The translations under genes were made by a program, and so were the position numbers. This document shows positions 10,212 through 19,787 of a stretch of 64,000 nt of DNA, piece by piece. The notes beneath the pieces are model-generated. The model was given only the letters and a program-made list of their open reading frames with translations. It ran no database searches and was not told the DNA's origin. Numbering within the stretch: the stretch's first letter is position 1; each line of letters begins with the position of its first letter. The DNA comes from Agrobacterium larrymoorei (GTDB taxonomy: Bacteria; Pseudomonadota; Alphaproteobacteria; Rhizobiales; Rhizobiaceae), in contig NZ_JAAMFB010000017.1 of NCBI RefSeq assembly GCF_013322225.1, forward strand, positions 1 through 64,000, read 5' to 3'.

Positions 10212-10988
10212 ATGCAGCGGACAGTGATCGTAACGGGATCGACCAGTGGTATAGGCTTGGGAATTGCGCAGGCCTTTGCCAACGACGGTTGTAACGTGAT
10301 GCTGAACGGATTCGGCAACGAAGACGAAATCGAACATACACGGCTGCTGATGGAGGCAGAGAGCGGTACCCGCATTCTCTATCATCCAGCCGACATGACC
10401 AAGCCGGACGAAATCTTCGATCTCGTCAAGACCACGCATGAAAAGCTTGGCTCGGTCGATGTGCTGGTCAACAATGCAGGCGTTCAGCATGTGGCCCCGG
10501 TGGAGGAGTTTCCGCCGGAAAAATGGGACCAGATCATAGCCGTCAATCTGACGAGTTCGTTCCACACCATGCGCGCCGTGATACCGTTGATGAAAACTGC
10601 CGGAAAAGGCCGCATCATCAACATTTCATCTGCGCATGGGCTTGTCGCCTCACCGTTTAAATCCGCCTACGTTGCGGCAAAACATGGTATCATGGGACTG
10701 ACGAAATCTGCCGCCCTCGAACTGGCCGAAACCGGCATAACCGTCAACGCCATCTGCCCCGGCTATGTGCTGACCTCGCTGGTAGAAAAGCAGATTCCGG
10801 ATACGGCGAAAGCACGCGGCATCAGCGAGGAAGAGGTGAAAAACGACGTGTTGCTGAGGCTTCAGGCAACAAAGGAATTCGTCAGCCCCGCCGAGGTGGC
10901 GGCAACAGCAGTGTTTCTCGCAAGCGACGCAGCCAAGCAGATTACCGGAACGCATATCTCCATCGATGGCGGCTGGACCGCCCAATAA
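10212..10988 (+). CDS. bdhA: 3-hydroxybutyrate dehydrogenase (SDR family)
   Basis: NAD-dependent interconversion of D-3-hydroxybutyrate and acetoacetate, a step in PHB use. The 258 residues contain TGSTSGIGLGIA (cofactor), NNAGVQHVAPVEEFP, the catalytic Ser in INISSAHGLVASPFKSAY and Y-V-A-A-K (YxxxK), and the C-terminal ITGTHISIDGGWTAQ of BdhA proteins. The VQHVAPVE motif is typical of 3-hydroxybutyrate dehydrogenases rather than general SDRs. GGGGAA precedes the ATG. Its stop is 23 bp before xdhA, so it may be cotranscribed with the xanthine dehydrogenase genes although the pathway differs. Confidence 0.93.
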   Translation: MQRTVIVTGSTSGIGLGIAQAFANDGCNVMLNGFGNEDEIEHTRLLMEAESGTRILYHPADMTKPDEIFDLVKTTHEKLGSVDVLVNNAGVQHVAPVEEFPPEKWDQIIAVNLTSSFHTMRAVIPLMKTAGKGRIINISSAHGLVASPFKSAYVAAKHGIMGLTKSAALELAETGITVNAICPGYVLTSLVEKQIPDTAKARGISEEEVKNDVLLRLQATKEFVSPAEVAATAVFLASDAAKQITGTHISIDGGWTAQ

Positions 10989-11011
10989 AGACAATGAAAC
11001 GAAGGCAGTGC

Positions 11012-12481
11012 ATGAAAGACGCAATCAGCTTCATCCTCAATAACGAGACCATCGTTCTGAAGGACTTCGGCCCTACGGAAACGCTGCTCGATTATCTGAG
11101 GCTGCGAAAGAGACTGACTGGAACCAAGGAAGGCTGCGCCGAAGGCGATTGCGGCGCATGCACGGTGCTGGTCGGTCGGCTTTTCGAGGGCTCGTTGCGT
11201 TACGAAACGGTCAATGCCTGCATCCGTTTTATGGGCTCGCTGCACGGTACGCATATAGTGACAGTGGAACATCTGGCGGGTAAGGACGGCGCGCTTCACC
11301 CGGTGCAGCAGGCCATGGTGGATTACCACGGCTCGCAATGCGGTTTTTGCACACCAGGCTTCGTCATGTCGCTTTACGGCTTATGGCTATCGCGTGAGAA
11401 ACCTTCGCGCGCCGATATCGAAACGGCGCTGCAAGGCAATCTCTGTCGATGCACCGGCTACGAGCCCATCATCAAGGCAGCCGAGAGCGTGACCGTAGCC
11501 CGGCCCAGCACTCTGTTCGATCCGATCGAGCGCGACCGCGCCAGCATCATGTCTCGGCTATGGGCCATTCCCCTCAACGAGACGATCATTGTTTCCAAGG
11601 ATGAATGTCGGACCATCGTCCCTGCCAGCCTATCGGATTTTGCGACCGTTTACGGTGCAGAACCGAAAGCCACCATCGTTGCGGGTTCGACAGATGTCGG
11701 CCTCTGGGTAACAAAGCAGATGCGGGCGCTGAACACGGTGATCTTCATCAGCCACCTGAGCGAGCTTCAATCGATCTCGGTGACGAATGACGTGATTTCC
11801 ATCGGCGCTGGCACGACCTACGCGCAAGCTTTTGAAACGCTGGCAAAGCAGATTCCGGCGTTCGGACGGCTGATCGACCGGATCGGCGGCCAGCAGGTGC
11901 GCAACATGGGGACCATCGGCGGCAACATAGCCAACGGATCGCCCATCGGCGACACTCCGCCGCCGCTGATCGCGCTTGGCGCGACACTGACACTGCGCTC
12001 GGCATCTGGCAGCCGCTCTTTGCCGCTGGAAAAATTCTTTATCGAATATGGCAAGCAGGACCGCTTTTCCGGCGAATTCGTGGAGAAGATCGAGGTGCCA
12101 CTTCCAGCGCCTGACAGCCAGTTTGCCATCTACAAGATCTCGAAACGCCGCGACGAGGACATCTCGGCGCTTTGCGCGGCCTATCATCTCACGCTCGCCG
12201 GGGACGGCACCGTGGAAGACATCCGCATCGCCTTTGGTGGCATGGCGGGAACGCCGAAGCGCGCGACAGCTCTGGAGGATGCTTTGCGGGGCAAAGCGTG
12301 GGACCAAGAGACTATCGATGCCGCACGCGACACAATCGACACCGATTTTCAACCACTGACCGACTGGCGCGCCACTGCCGAATACCGAATGCTGACGGCG
12401 AAGAACCTGCTGACGCGGTTCTTTCTGGAAACTTCGGGGAAGCCGCAGGAAATCAAGCGCTTTGCGCTTGAGGAGGCTTGA
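11012..12481 (+). CDS. xdhA: Xanthine dehydrogenase small subunit (FeS/FAD)
   Basis: The 489-residue subunit carries the electron-transfer part of the molybdenum enzyme that oxidises hypoxanthine and xanthine to urate. An N-terminal [2Fe-2S] domain has C-x4-C-x2-C (CAEGDCGACTVL). A second [2Fe-2S] domain has CGFCTPGFVMSLYGLW and LCRCTGYEPII. The FAD domain follows, with TIVAGSTDVGLWV and GGNIANGSPIGD. This is the two-subunit layout of Rhodobacter-type XDH. The start MKDAISFIL is chosen because GAAGG precedes it; an in-frame ATG 18 bp upstream lacks a site. A palindromic repeat separates it from xdhB. Confidence 0.96.
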   Translation: MKDAISFILNNETIVLKDFGPTETLLDYLRLRKRLTGTKEGCAEGDCGACTVLVGRLFEGSLRYETVNACIRFMGSLHGTHIVTVEHLAGKDGALHPVQQAMVDYHGSQCGFCTPGFVMSLYGLWLSREKPSRADIETALQGNLCRCTGYEPIIKAAESVTVARPSTLFDPIERDRASIMSRLWAIPLNETIIVSKDECRTIVPASLSDFATVYGAEPKATIVAGSTDVGLWVTKQMRALNTVIFISHLSELQSISVTNDVISIGAGTTYAQAFETLAKQIPAFGRLIDRIGGQQVRNMGTIGGNIANGSPIGDTPPPLIALGATLTLRSASGSRSLPLEKFFIEYGKQDRFSGEFVEKIEVPLPAPDSQFAIYKISKRRDEDISALCAAYHLTLAGDGTVEDIRIAFGGMAGTPKRATALEDALRGKAWDQETIDAARDTIDTDFQPLTDWRATAEYRMLTAKNLLTRFFLETSGKPQEIKRFALEEA

Positions 12482-12505
12482 TCATGATTGGCACAAACCC
12501 AACCT

Positions 12506-12623
12506 CCCTCATTCCTGTGCTTGTCACAGGAATCCAGTGCGACCAAGTCCTTGGTCGCGAAAGAACCCTTCACAGCGCAGACGCGCCTTGGCTGGATTCC
12601 TGTGACAAGCACAGGAATGAGGG
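12506..12623. repeat. RIME-like palindromic element between xdhA and xdhB
   Basis: Two 32-bp arms, 12506-12537 and 12592-12623, are perfect reverse complements; each contains the sub-palindrome CCTGTG-CTTGT-CACAGG. Between them is a second perfect hairpin, GCGACCAAG-TC-CTTGGTCGC at 12539-12558. The roughly 118-bp size and nested palindromes fit the rhizobial intergenic mosaic element (RIME) class. It separates two subunits of one enzyme and will fold strongly in the xdhAB mRNA. Confidence 0.8.
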
Positions 12624-12667
12624 CGTAGAGATGGCCGATACCCTTCGAGACGGAGGGGAGAACTGAA

Positions 12668-15007
12668 ATGGACACCACCACATTCGACCGCCAGAAAACC
12701 GAAGTCGATGGCAAGATGCATGGGTCGCTTCGCCATGATTCAGCGCATAAGCATGTGACCGGGACTGCCGAATATATCGATGATATTCCAGAGCCCGCAG
12801 GCCTGATCCACGGCGCTCTGGGCCTCTCCGACCGCGCCCATGCCGAAATCCTCTCGATGGATTTGGCGGAGGTGGAAGCAACGCCTGGCGTGCTCTGGGT
12901 GATGACAGGTAAGGACGTTCCCGGCGAAAACGACGTATCATCAGGCGGTCGCCATGACGAGCCGCTCTTGGCGGAAAAGCTGGTGGAGTTTCACGGCCAG
13001 CCGATCTTCGCCGTCTTTGCCGAGACCCGCGACATTGCCCGCAAAGCAGCGCGCAGGGCAAAGATCACCTACAAGGACTTGCCCCACTTTACGGATATCG
13101 ACACGTCGCTTGAAAATGGCGAGCCGCTGGTAACGCCTGGCATGGTGCTGCAACGTGGCGATGCTGGCGTGGAAATGGACGTCGCCCCGCGCCGCCTGAC
13201 AGGCTCGATGCGCATCGGCGGACAGGAGCATTTTTACCTTGAAGGCCACATAGCCATGGCGGTGCCGGGCGAGGATGACGATGTAACGGTGTGGAGTTCC
13301 ACCCAGCACCCAAGCGAAATCCAGCATATCGTCAGCCATATTCTTGAGATTCCCTCCAATGCGGTCACCGTCATGGTTCGCCGCATGGGCGGCGGCTTCG
13401 GCGGCAAGGAAACGCAGGGCAACCAGTTTGCAGCACTTTGCGCCATTGCGGCAAAGAAATTGAAGCGGGCCGTCAAAATCCGCCCCGACCGCGATGAGGA
13501 CATGGTCGCCACCGGCAAGCGCCACGATTTCAAAGTCGATTACGAAGTCGGCTTCGATGAGGAAGGCCGCATTCATGCAGTGGATGCGACGTACGCAGCA
13601 CGCTGCGGCTTCTCCTCGGACCTTTCTGGCCCGGTGACGGACCGTGCGCTGTTCCATGCCGATTCCAGCTATTTCTACCCGCATGTGAAACTGGCTTCCA
13701 AGCCGCTGAAAACGCATACGGTTTCCAACACCGCCTTCCGTGGCTTCGGTGGCCCGCAGGGCATGCTTGGCGCGGAACGCTTCATCGAGGAAATCGCCTA
13801 TGCGGTGGGCAAGGACCCGCTCGAAATCCGAAAGTTGAATTTCTACGGCCAGACCGGCTCGGGCCGCACCACCACGCCCTATCATCAGGAAGTCGAAGAC
13901 AACATAATCGCCCGCGTGGTAGATGAATTGGAAGCCTCCAGCGATTATCAGGCACGCCGTCAAGCCATCATCGAGTTCAACCGGACTAGCCCGATCCTGC
14001 GCAAGGGTATTGCGCTGACGCCGGTGAAATTCGGCATTTCCTTCACCATGACAGCCTTCAATCAGGCGGGGGCGCTACTGCATGTCTATAATGACGGCTC
14101 CATCCACCTGAACCATGGCGGGACGGAGATGGGCCAAGGTCTTTACACCAAGGTCGCGCAGGTCATAGCCGACACGTTTCAGGTGGATATCGGGCGGGTC
14201 AAAATCACCGCCACGACGACCGGCAAAGTGCCGAACACCTCGGCAACCGCCGCTTCTTCCGGCACCGATCTCAACGGCATGGCGGCGCTGGACGCGGCCC
14301 GACAGATCAAGGAACGTCTGATCAAATTTGCCGCTGAGAAGTGGGGTGTATCGGAAGAAGACGTCATCTTCCTTCCAAACCGGATCCGCATCGCCGGCGA
14401 GGAAATTTCGTTTAACGACCTGATCCGACAGGCTTATTTTGCGCGCGTGCAGCTTTCCGCCGCAGGCTTCTACAAAACACCGAAAATCCACTGGGATCGT
14501 GCAGCCGGTCGAGGTACACCCTTCTATTATTACGCCTATGGTGCATCCTGTTCGGAAGTCACCATCGATACGCTGACCGGCGAATATATGATGGAGCGCA
14601 CCGATATCCTCCATGATGTCGGCAAATCGCTAAACCCGGCCATCGATATCGGTCAGATCGAAGGCGGTTTCGTGCAGGGCATGGGCTGGCTGACGACGGA
14701 GGAACTGTGGTGGGACGCGAAGGGACGGCTGCGCACTCACGCCCCCTCCACCTACAAAATCCCGCTGGCCTCCGACCGCCCGAAAATCTTCAACGTGAAG
14801 CTGGCGGAATGGGCCGAAAACGCCGAACCGACAATTGGCCGCTCCAAGGCGGTCGGCGAACCCCCCTTCATGCTCGCCATCTCGGTTCTGGAAGCCCTCT
14901 CCATGGCCATCGCCTCTGTCGCCGACTACAAGGTCTGCCCCCGCCTGGATGCACCGGCAACGCCGGAACGCGTGCTGATGGCTGTAGAGCGGTTGAAGAA
15001 GGTGTGA
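12668..15007 (+). CDS. xdhB: Xanthine dehydrogenase large subunit (molybdopterin)
   Basis: The 779-residue subunit binds the molybdenum cofactor and performs hydroxylation at C8 and C2 of the purine. Recognisable segments are MRRMGGGFGGKETQGNQ (cofactor contact), NTAFRGFGGPQGM with the substrate-binding Arg, LNHGGTEMGQGLYTK, ATAASSGTDLNG and the catalytic Glu in SKAVGEPPFMLA. The length matches the bacterial XdhB family (about 780). The ATG is preceded by GGAGGGGAG. It is followed 9 bp later by xdhC. A long antisense reading frame inside it is a shadow. Confidence 0.97.
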   Translation: MDTTTFDRQKTEVDGKMHGSLRHDSAHKHVTGTAEYIDDIPEPAGLIHGALGLSDRAHAEILSMDLAEVEATPGVLWVMTGKDVPGENDVSSGGRHDEPLLAEKLVEFHGQPIFAVFAETRDIARKAARRAKITYKDLPHFTDIDTSLENGEPLVTPGMVLQRGDAGVEMDVAPRRLTGSMRIGGQEHFYLEGHIAMAVPGEDDDVTVWSSTQHPSEIQHIVSHILEIPSNAVTVMVRRMGGGFGGKETQGNQFAALCAIAAKKLKRAVKIRPDRDEDMVATGKRHDFKVDYEVGFDEEGRIHAVDATYAARCGFSSDLSGPVTDRALFHADSSYFYPHVKLASKPLKTHTVSNTAFRGFGGPQGMLGAERFIEEIAYAVGKDPLEIRKLNFYGQTGSGRTTTPYHQEVEDNIIARVVDELEASSDYQARRQAIIEFNRTSPILRKGIALTPVKFGISFTMTAFNQAGALLHVYNDGSIHLNHGGTEMGQGLYTKVAQVIADTFQVDIGRVKITATTTGKVPNTSATAASSGTDLNGMAALDAARQIKERLIKFAAEKWGVSEEDVIFLPNRIRIAGEEISFNDLIRQAYFARVQLSAAGFYKTPKIHWDRAAGRGTPFYYYAYGASCSEVTIDTLTGEYMMERTDILHDVGKSLNPAIDIGQIEGGFVQGMGWLTTEELWWDAKGRLRTHAPSTYKIPLASDRPKIFNVKLAEWAENAEPTIGRSKAVGEPPFMLAISVLEALSMAIASVADYKVCPRLDAPATPERVLMAVERLKKV

Positions 15008-15016
15008 GGCAAGCAG

Positions 15017-15850
15017 ATGCCTAAGTCGCTGGCGTCCTTCCTCGCCAATAGTGGCCTTGCAGTCCTCGTAGAGATCGAGGCGGTAAAGGGCTCGTCACCG
15101 AGAGAGACCGGAACCTTCATGCTGGTGTCCGCGACAAGCCTCTGGGAGACCATCGGCGGCGGGCAGTTTGAATATATGGCAATCGACCATGCCCGCGCCA
15201 TGCTGGAAGGCAAGACCAGCATCGAGACGCTGGATATCCCGCTCGGCCCTGAGATCGGCCAGTGCTGCGGCGGGCGTATCTTATTGCGTTTTACCAAGGT
15301 AACGCAGGCTGTGGCGGATGCTCTCTCGGCGCGTCTGAAGCAGGCGGAAGAACATCAACCCGCCGTCTTCATTTTCGGTGCCGGGCACGTCGGCAAGGCC
15401 TTGGCGCAGGCGCTTTCGCTTTTGCCACTCTCCATCTCGGTCATCGAAACGCGCCGCGCCGAACTGGATGGATTGCCAGAAGGCGTTGCGGTGCAACTGA
15501 CGGCCATGCCGGAAGCAATGGTGAAAGGCATTCCCCCCGGCGGTGCCGCCATCATCGTCACCCACGACCACGCGCTGGATTTCCTGATCGCCAAGGAAGC
15601 TCTATCGAGACACGACCTGTCTTATATTGGCATGATCGGCTCAAAAACCAAACGCGCGACATTCGCCAGCTGGCTCGCCCGAGAGGGCGGAACGACCAAT
15701 CTCGAACATCTCACTCTGCCCATCGGCGGAAACCTCGTTAAAGACAAACGCCCAGCCGTCATAGCGGCCTTGGTGGCAGCCGAAGTGCTTCACGCAATGC
15801 ATCGCTGCGACGCTCCCGCCCCGGCCCTTTCCCGTCCCGCCCATCCATGA
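15017..15850 (+). CDS. xdhC: XdhC, molybdenum-cofactor insertion chaperone
   Basis: XdhC binds molybdopterin, promotes its sulfuration and passes it to XdhB. The 277-residue protein has the XdhC/CoxI N-terminal domain (EIEAVKGSSPRETGTFML, then TIGGGQFEYMAIDHA and the Cys-bearing GPEIGQCCGGRI) and a C-terminal Rossmann domain (VFIFGAGHVGKALAQAL, VTHDHALDFLI, YIGMIGSKTKRATF). GAGG lies shortly before the ATG. The last 92 bp overlap a small gene on the opposite strand. Confidence 0.95.
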   Translation: MPKSLASFLANSGLAVLVEIEAVKGSSPRETGTFMLVSATSLWETIGGGQFEYMAIDHARAMLEGKTSIETLDIPLGPEIGQCCGGRILLRFTKVTQAVADALSARLKQAEEHQPAVFIFGAGHVGKALAQALSLLPLSISVIETRRAELDGLPEGVAVQLTAMPEAMVKGIPPGGAAIIVTHDHALDFLIAKEALSRHDLSYIGMIGSKTKRATFASWLAREGGTTNLEHLTLPIGGNLVKDKRPAVIAALVAAEVLHAMHRCDAPAPALSRPAHP

Positions 15851-15983
15851 AGCCGATATCACGCATGAGGTGATCGGACATATCCTCGTCCGGCGTGGCA
15901 TCGGGGACTATCTGGGCGAGGATTTCGAACAGGCGCAGCAATGCGCCAAAGCGCGGCCACGCGCGCAACGATGCGGCACGCAT
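15759..15983 (-). CDS. Small DUF1127-like protein, antisense to the xdhC end
   Basis: A 74-residue, Arg-rich protein. The central LMRDIGFMDGRDG resembles the LLRDIGLTxxxI core of DUF1127 proteins, small RNA-binding-type proteins abundant in rhizobia. The start MRAASLRAW is supported by a strong GGAGA site 8 bp upstream; an earlier in-frame TTG is less likely. It shares 92 bp with the end of xdhC on the other strand and is divergent from the LysR gene. The coding call rests mainly on the ribosome-binding site and the RDIG motif, so it is moderate. Confidence 0.5.
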   Translation of the reverse strand: MRAASLRAWPRFGALLRLFEILAQIVPDATPDEDMSDHLMRDIGFMDGRDGKGPGRERRSDALREALRLPPRPL

Positions 15984-16088
15984 GTGGGTTATCTCCAAAG
16001 TTCAGTTGATGACTGGAGATAGAAATACGCTTGTTTTTTGAAGAAAACCAATGAAACATGAGGCTGCATAAATAAAGAGAACTTATCC

Positions 16089-17009
16089 ATGAAACTGTCG
16101 CGGAATTTCCCGCTGAATGCGTTACGGGTCTTCGAAAGCGCCGCCCGACATTTGAGCTTCACCAAGGCTGGTGACGAGCTGGGCATGAGCCAGACGGCGG
16201 TGAGCTACCAGATCAAGCTATTGGAAGATTTCGTGGGGGCCGCCCTTTTTCTTCGCAAACCAAGGCAGGTTATCCTCACCGAGACTGGCAGCAAACTCGC
16301 GCCGCGAGTATCGGAAGCTTTCGCTGCTCTTCGCAACGCCGTCGGGGACGCAAGACAGACGACAGGCGGCACGCTTTTCATTCACACCACGCCCACTTTC
16401 GCAGCGCGCTGGCTGTCTCGTCATCTCGGCGCTTTTCAGGTCGAAAATCCGGGGCTTGCGGTCCGTTTGGAAACCTCTCAGGAATTTGTCGACGTCAATC
16501 AGTTGGATGTCGACCTGGTCATCCGATCCGGAAACGGGAAATGGCCCGGACTGACGGCCCATCTTCTGATGAGCGGCGGCTTCACCCCTATGCTCAGTCC
16601 GGCATTGGCCGAAACCATCGGCGGCATCAACAAACCCGAAGATCTGCTCAAACTCCGTATTATCGATCCACAAGACCCTTGGTGGCGGCAATGGTTCAAA
16701 ACGGCGGGCATCGATGATCCGCAGTTTCAGGACAGTCCCATCAGCCGCATTGGCGCACAAACATTCGAGGCGGCAGCGGCCATTGCGGGTCAAGGCGTCG
16801 CAATCCTCACACCTGAATTCTACAGGGATGAGGTCGCGCTGGGACGACTGATCCAGCCATTCGACATTTTGAGCTACGACGCGGCGAACTACTGGATCGC
16901 ATACCCCGAAAGCCGCCGCAACTCCCTGAAGGTGAAGCTGTTTCGAGAATGGATATTCAAATTGATGCCAGACACCATTCGGTCTCGAAACTCGATATCA
17001 AGCAACTAG
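16089..17009 (+). CDS. LysR-family transcriptional regulator (GcvA-like)
   Basis: The 306-residue protein has the winged-helix domain in residues 1-62 (NALRVFESAARHLSFTKAG, then MSQTAVSYQIKLLE) and a periplasmic-binding-fold effector domain. The segments FPLNALRVFE and FTKAGDELGMSQ place it in the GcvA/AmpR-like group. It lies between xdhC and puuD and points the same way, so control of the purine genes is plausible but unproven. Its effector is unknown. Confidence 0.88.
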   Translation: MKLSRNFPLNALRVFESAARHLSFTKAGDELGMSQTAVSYQIKLLEDFVGAALFLRKPRQVILTETGSKLAPRVSEAFAALRNAVGDARQTTGGTLFIHTTPTFAARWLSRHLGAFQVENPGLAVRLETSQEFVDVNQLDVDLVIRSGNGKWPGLTAHLLMSGGFTPMLSPALAETIGGINKPEDLLKLRIIDPQDPWWRQWFKTAGIDDPQFQDSPISRIGAQTFEAAAAIAGQGVAILTPEFYRDEVALGRLIQPFDILSYDAANYWIAYPESRRNSLKVKLFREWIFKLMPDTIRSRNSISSN

Positions 17010-17159
17010 AAGCCACAGGACGTCTCCTCGGCGCGGTCAAAGAAAAAATACTGCTTGGATGCGACTTGTCTTAACAACAATATCGCCACGTTTTCGTCCT
17101 GCCCCCTTTTCTGACGGTCGAATTTTTCGCATTGTGCGATGCAAAGACAGGGGAACAGA

Positions 17160-18407
17160 ATGTACGAATATGCCATTGCGTGGGAATGGATGGCTTTTGC
17201 CGTTCGCTGGCTGCACGTGATAACCGCCATTGCCTGGATCGGCTCATCCTTCTACTTCATTGCGCTCGATCTGGGTCTCGTCAAACGTGATCACCTTCCG
17301 GTCGGTGCCTATGGCGAGGAATGGCAGGTGCATGGCGGCGGGTTTTATCACATCCAGAAATATCTGGTTGCGCCCGCGCAGATGCCGGAACATCTGACGT
17401 GGTTCAAATGGGAAAGCTATGCCACGTGGCTCTCAGGCTTTGCCATGCTCTGCATCGTATATTACGGCGGAGCGGATCTGTTTCTGATCGACCATTCCGT
17501 GCTGGAATTGACGCAGTTTCAGGCTATCTGTCTGTCGCTCGCCTCGCTCGCCATCGGCTGGGTGTTTTACGATCTGATGTGCAAATCGCCTCTCGGCAAT
17601 AATACCTGGGGTCTGATGGCCGTGCTGTATATCGCTTTGATCGCGATGGCATGGGGCTATACGCAGGTGTTTACCGGGCGAGCGGCCTTCCTGCATCTCG
17701 GCGCGTTTACCGCCACCATCATGTCGGCGAATGTCTTCATGATCATCATTCCCAACCAGAAGATCGTGGTGGCAGACCTGATTGCCGGGCGCACGCCCGA
17801 CCCGAAATACGGGCGCATTGCCAAGCAGCGCTCGCTGCATAACAACTATCTGACGCTGCCCGTCATCTTTTTCATGTTGTCGAACCATTATCCGCTGGCA
17901 TTCGGCACGCAGTTCAACTGGATCATCGCAGCACTCGTGTTCCTGATGGGCGTCACCATTCGCCACTGGTTCAACACCACCCATGCCCGCAAGGGCAGAC
18001 CGACATGGACATGGCTGCTGACGGCGATCATCTTTATTGTCATCATGTGGCTTTCCACCGTGCCGAAGGTGCTGACGGGTGAAGAGCAGGCGCAGGCCGC
18101 CAAGCTTTCGCCAGCGCAGCAGCTGTTTACGGGCGATTTGCACTTCGCCAGCGCCCGCGATGTGGTGCAGAGCCGCTGCTCCATGTGCCATGCGGCGGAG
18201 CCGGTCTGGGAGGGCGTTCCCTTCACGCCGAAATCCGTGAAGCTGGAAACGGATTCGGAAATTGCCGCCCATGCGCGGGAAATCTATTTACAGGCGGGAC
18301 GTTCCCATGCCATGCCCCCCGGCAACATCACAGCGATCACGCTGGCCGAACGCAAGGTGCTGACCGCATGGTATGAGAGCGCCGTTTCCCAGGGAAAGAC
18401 AGAATGA
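17160..18407 (+). CDS. puuD: Membrane urate hydroxylase PuuD with cytochrome c tail
   Basis: PuuD oxidises urate to 5-hydroxyisourate and replaces soluble uricase in many proteobacteria. The 415-residue product begins MYEYAIAWEWMAFAVRWLHV and has about eight membrane helices with conserved His and Trp residues. A soluble C-terminal cytochrome c domain carries the haem motif CSMCH and a methionine-bearing SHAMPPGNITAI segment. The start was placed at the ATG behind CAGGGGAACAGA; an earlier in-frame start lacks support. Its stop overlaps the guaD start (ATGA), so the two are translationally coupled. Confidence 0.94.
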   Translation: MYEYAIAWEWMAFAVRWLHVITAIAWIGSSFYFIALDLGLVKRDHLPVGAYGEEWQVHGGGFYHIQKYLVAPAQMPEHLTWFKWESYATWLSGFAMLCIVYYGGADLFLIDHSVLELTQFQAICLSLASLAIGWVFYDLMCKSPLGNNTWGLMAVLYIALIAMAWGYTQVFTGRAAFLHLGAFTATIMSANVFMIIIPNQKIVVADLIAGRTPDPKYGRIAKQRSLHNNYLTLPVIFFMLSNHYPLAFGTQFNWIIAALVFLMGVTIRHWFNTTHARKGRPTWTWLLTAIIFIVIMWLSTVPKVLTGEEQAQAAKLSPAQQLFTGDLHFASARDVVQSRCSMCHAAEPVWEGVPFTPKSVKLETDSEIAAHAREIYLQAGRSHAMPPGNITAITLAERKVLTAWYESAVSQGKTE

Positions 18408-19714
18408 GCATGCTGCTGCTGCGCGGACGCCTTTTGAGTTTCAACCGCGCACCCCTCTCCATCGATGATACGGCAAGCTATCTCTATATCGAAGATGGCG
18501 GCCTGCTGATCTCCGAGGGCAAGATCGCAGCAATCGGTGACTATGCCGATATCAAGGCGCAGGCACCGGAAGGCACCGAGGAGGCGGACCACCGCCCTCA
18601 CCTAGTCGTGCCGGGCCTTATCGACATGCACCTGCATTTCCCGCAGATGCAGGTCATCGGTTCATACGCCGCCAATCTATTGGAGTGGTTGAATACCTAC
18701 ACATTCCCCGAGGAGTGCCGCTTCGTCGAAAGCGCCCATGCACAGCGTATAGCCACGCACTTCTACGACGAGTTGATCCGCCACGGCACCACCACGGCTG
18801 TCGCCTATTGCTCGGTGCACAAGACCTCCGCCGATGCCTTTTTTGCTGAAGCCATGAAGCGCAATATGCTGATGGTCGGTGGCAAGGTGATGATGGATCG
18901 CAACGCACCACAGGGCCTGCTCGACACGCCGGAGCTGGGCTATGACGAAACGCGACAGGTGATCGCAGACTGGCACGGCAGGGGCCGCAACCACGTAGCC
19001 ATCACCCCGCGCTTCGCCATCACTTCCACGCCGAGGCAGATGGAAGCAGCGCAGGCGCTCGCACAGGAATTCCCCGATCTTTTCATCCAGACCCACCTTT
19101 CAGAAAATCTGGATGAAATAAAATATACGTGCGAACTCTATCACGAAGCCATCGACTACACCGATATCTATGTACGCTATGGCCTGATGGGCAAAAAGAC
19201 CCTACTCGGCCACGCCATCCACCTGTCGGACCGCGAAGCGGACATCCTGTCCGAAACCGGCGCGGTTGCTGTGCATTGCCCCACCTCCAACCTCTTCATC
19301 GGCTCCGGACTCTTCCCCATGAAGAAGCTTCAGAGACGCGAAAAGCCGGTGCGCATTGCGGTCGCGACAGACATCGGCGGCGGTTCAAGCTATTCGATGC
19401 TGCGCACCATGGATGAAGCCTATAAAATCCAGCAGCTTCTGGGCGAAAGACTGAACCCGCTGGAAAGCTGGTATCTTATGACCCGCGGCAATGCCGAAGC
19501 GCTATCGATGGTCGATCAAATCGGCACGTTGGATGCTGGCACGGACGCCGATATCACCGTTCTCAACGCATCTTCCACGTCTGCCATGGCGCTCAAGATG
19601 GAAGTGGTGAACAGCCTGACGGAAGAGCTTTTCCTGATGCTGACGATGGGCGACGACCGGACGGTAGTGGAAACCTATGTGGCGGGTGCGGCGATGAAGA
19701 ACGGATTGATGTAG
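18404..19714 (+). CDS. guaD: Guanine deaminase
   Basis: Hydrolyses guanine to xanthine, feeding XDH. The 436-residue amidohydrolase shows the metal-binding PGLIDMHLHFPQMQVIGSYA, the family segment NTYTFPEECRF, the ligand His in FIQTHLSEN, GHAIHLSDREADI, HCPTSNLFIGSGLFP and the catalytic Asp in VATDIGGGSSYSML. These are specific to guanine deaminases (R-x-P-Q-x-x-G type). The start codon overlaps the puuD stop by 4 bp. Confidence 0.95.
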   Translation: MSMLLLRGRLLSFNRAPLSIDDTASYLYIEDGGLLISEGKIAAIGDYADIKAQAPEGTEEADHRPHLVVPGLIDMHLHFPQMQVIGSYAANLLEWLNTYTFPEECRFVESAHAQRIATHFYDELIRHGTTTAVAYCSVHKTSADAFFAEAMKRNMLMVGGKVMMDRNAPQGLLDTPELGYDETRQVIADWHGRGRNHVAITPRFAITSTPRQMEAAQALAQEFPDLFIQTHLSENLDEIKYTCELYHEAIDYTDIYVRYGLMGKKTLLGHAIHLSDREADILSETGAVAVHCPTSNLFIGSGLFPMKKLQRREKPVRIAVATDIGGGSSYSMLRTMDEAYKIQQLLGERLNPLESWYLMTRGNAEALSMVDQIGTLDAGTDADITVLNASSTSAMALKMEVVNSLTEELFLMLTMGDDRTVVETYVAGAAMKNGLM

Positions 19715-19787
19715 TTCGGTCGTTGCCGTAGCATTACGATGTCACAGCCGTTAACCTGTTATGGGAATCGTAATGGATACGCCTTGA

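Noticed and set aside
12478-12714. Frames on both strands with SLIPVLVTGIQ and similar
   Set aside because: They translate the RIME-like palindrome; no ribosome-binding site and no independent support.
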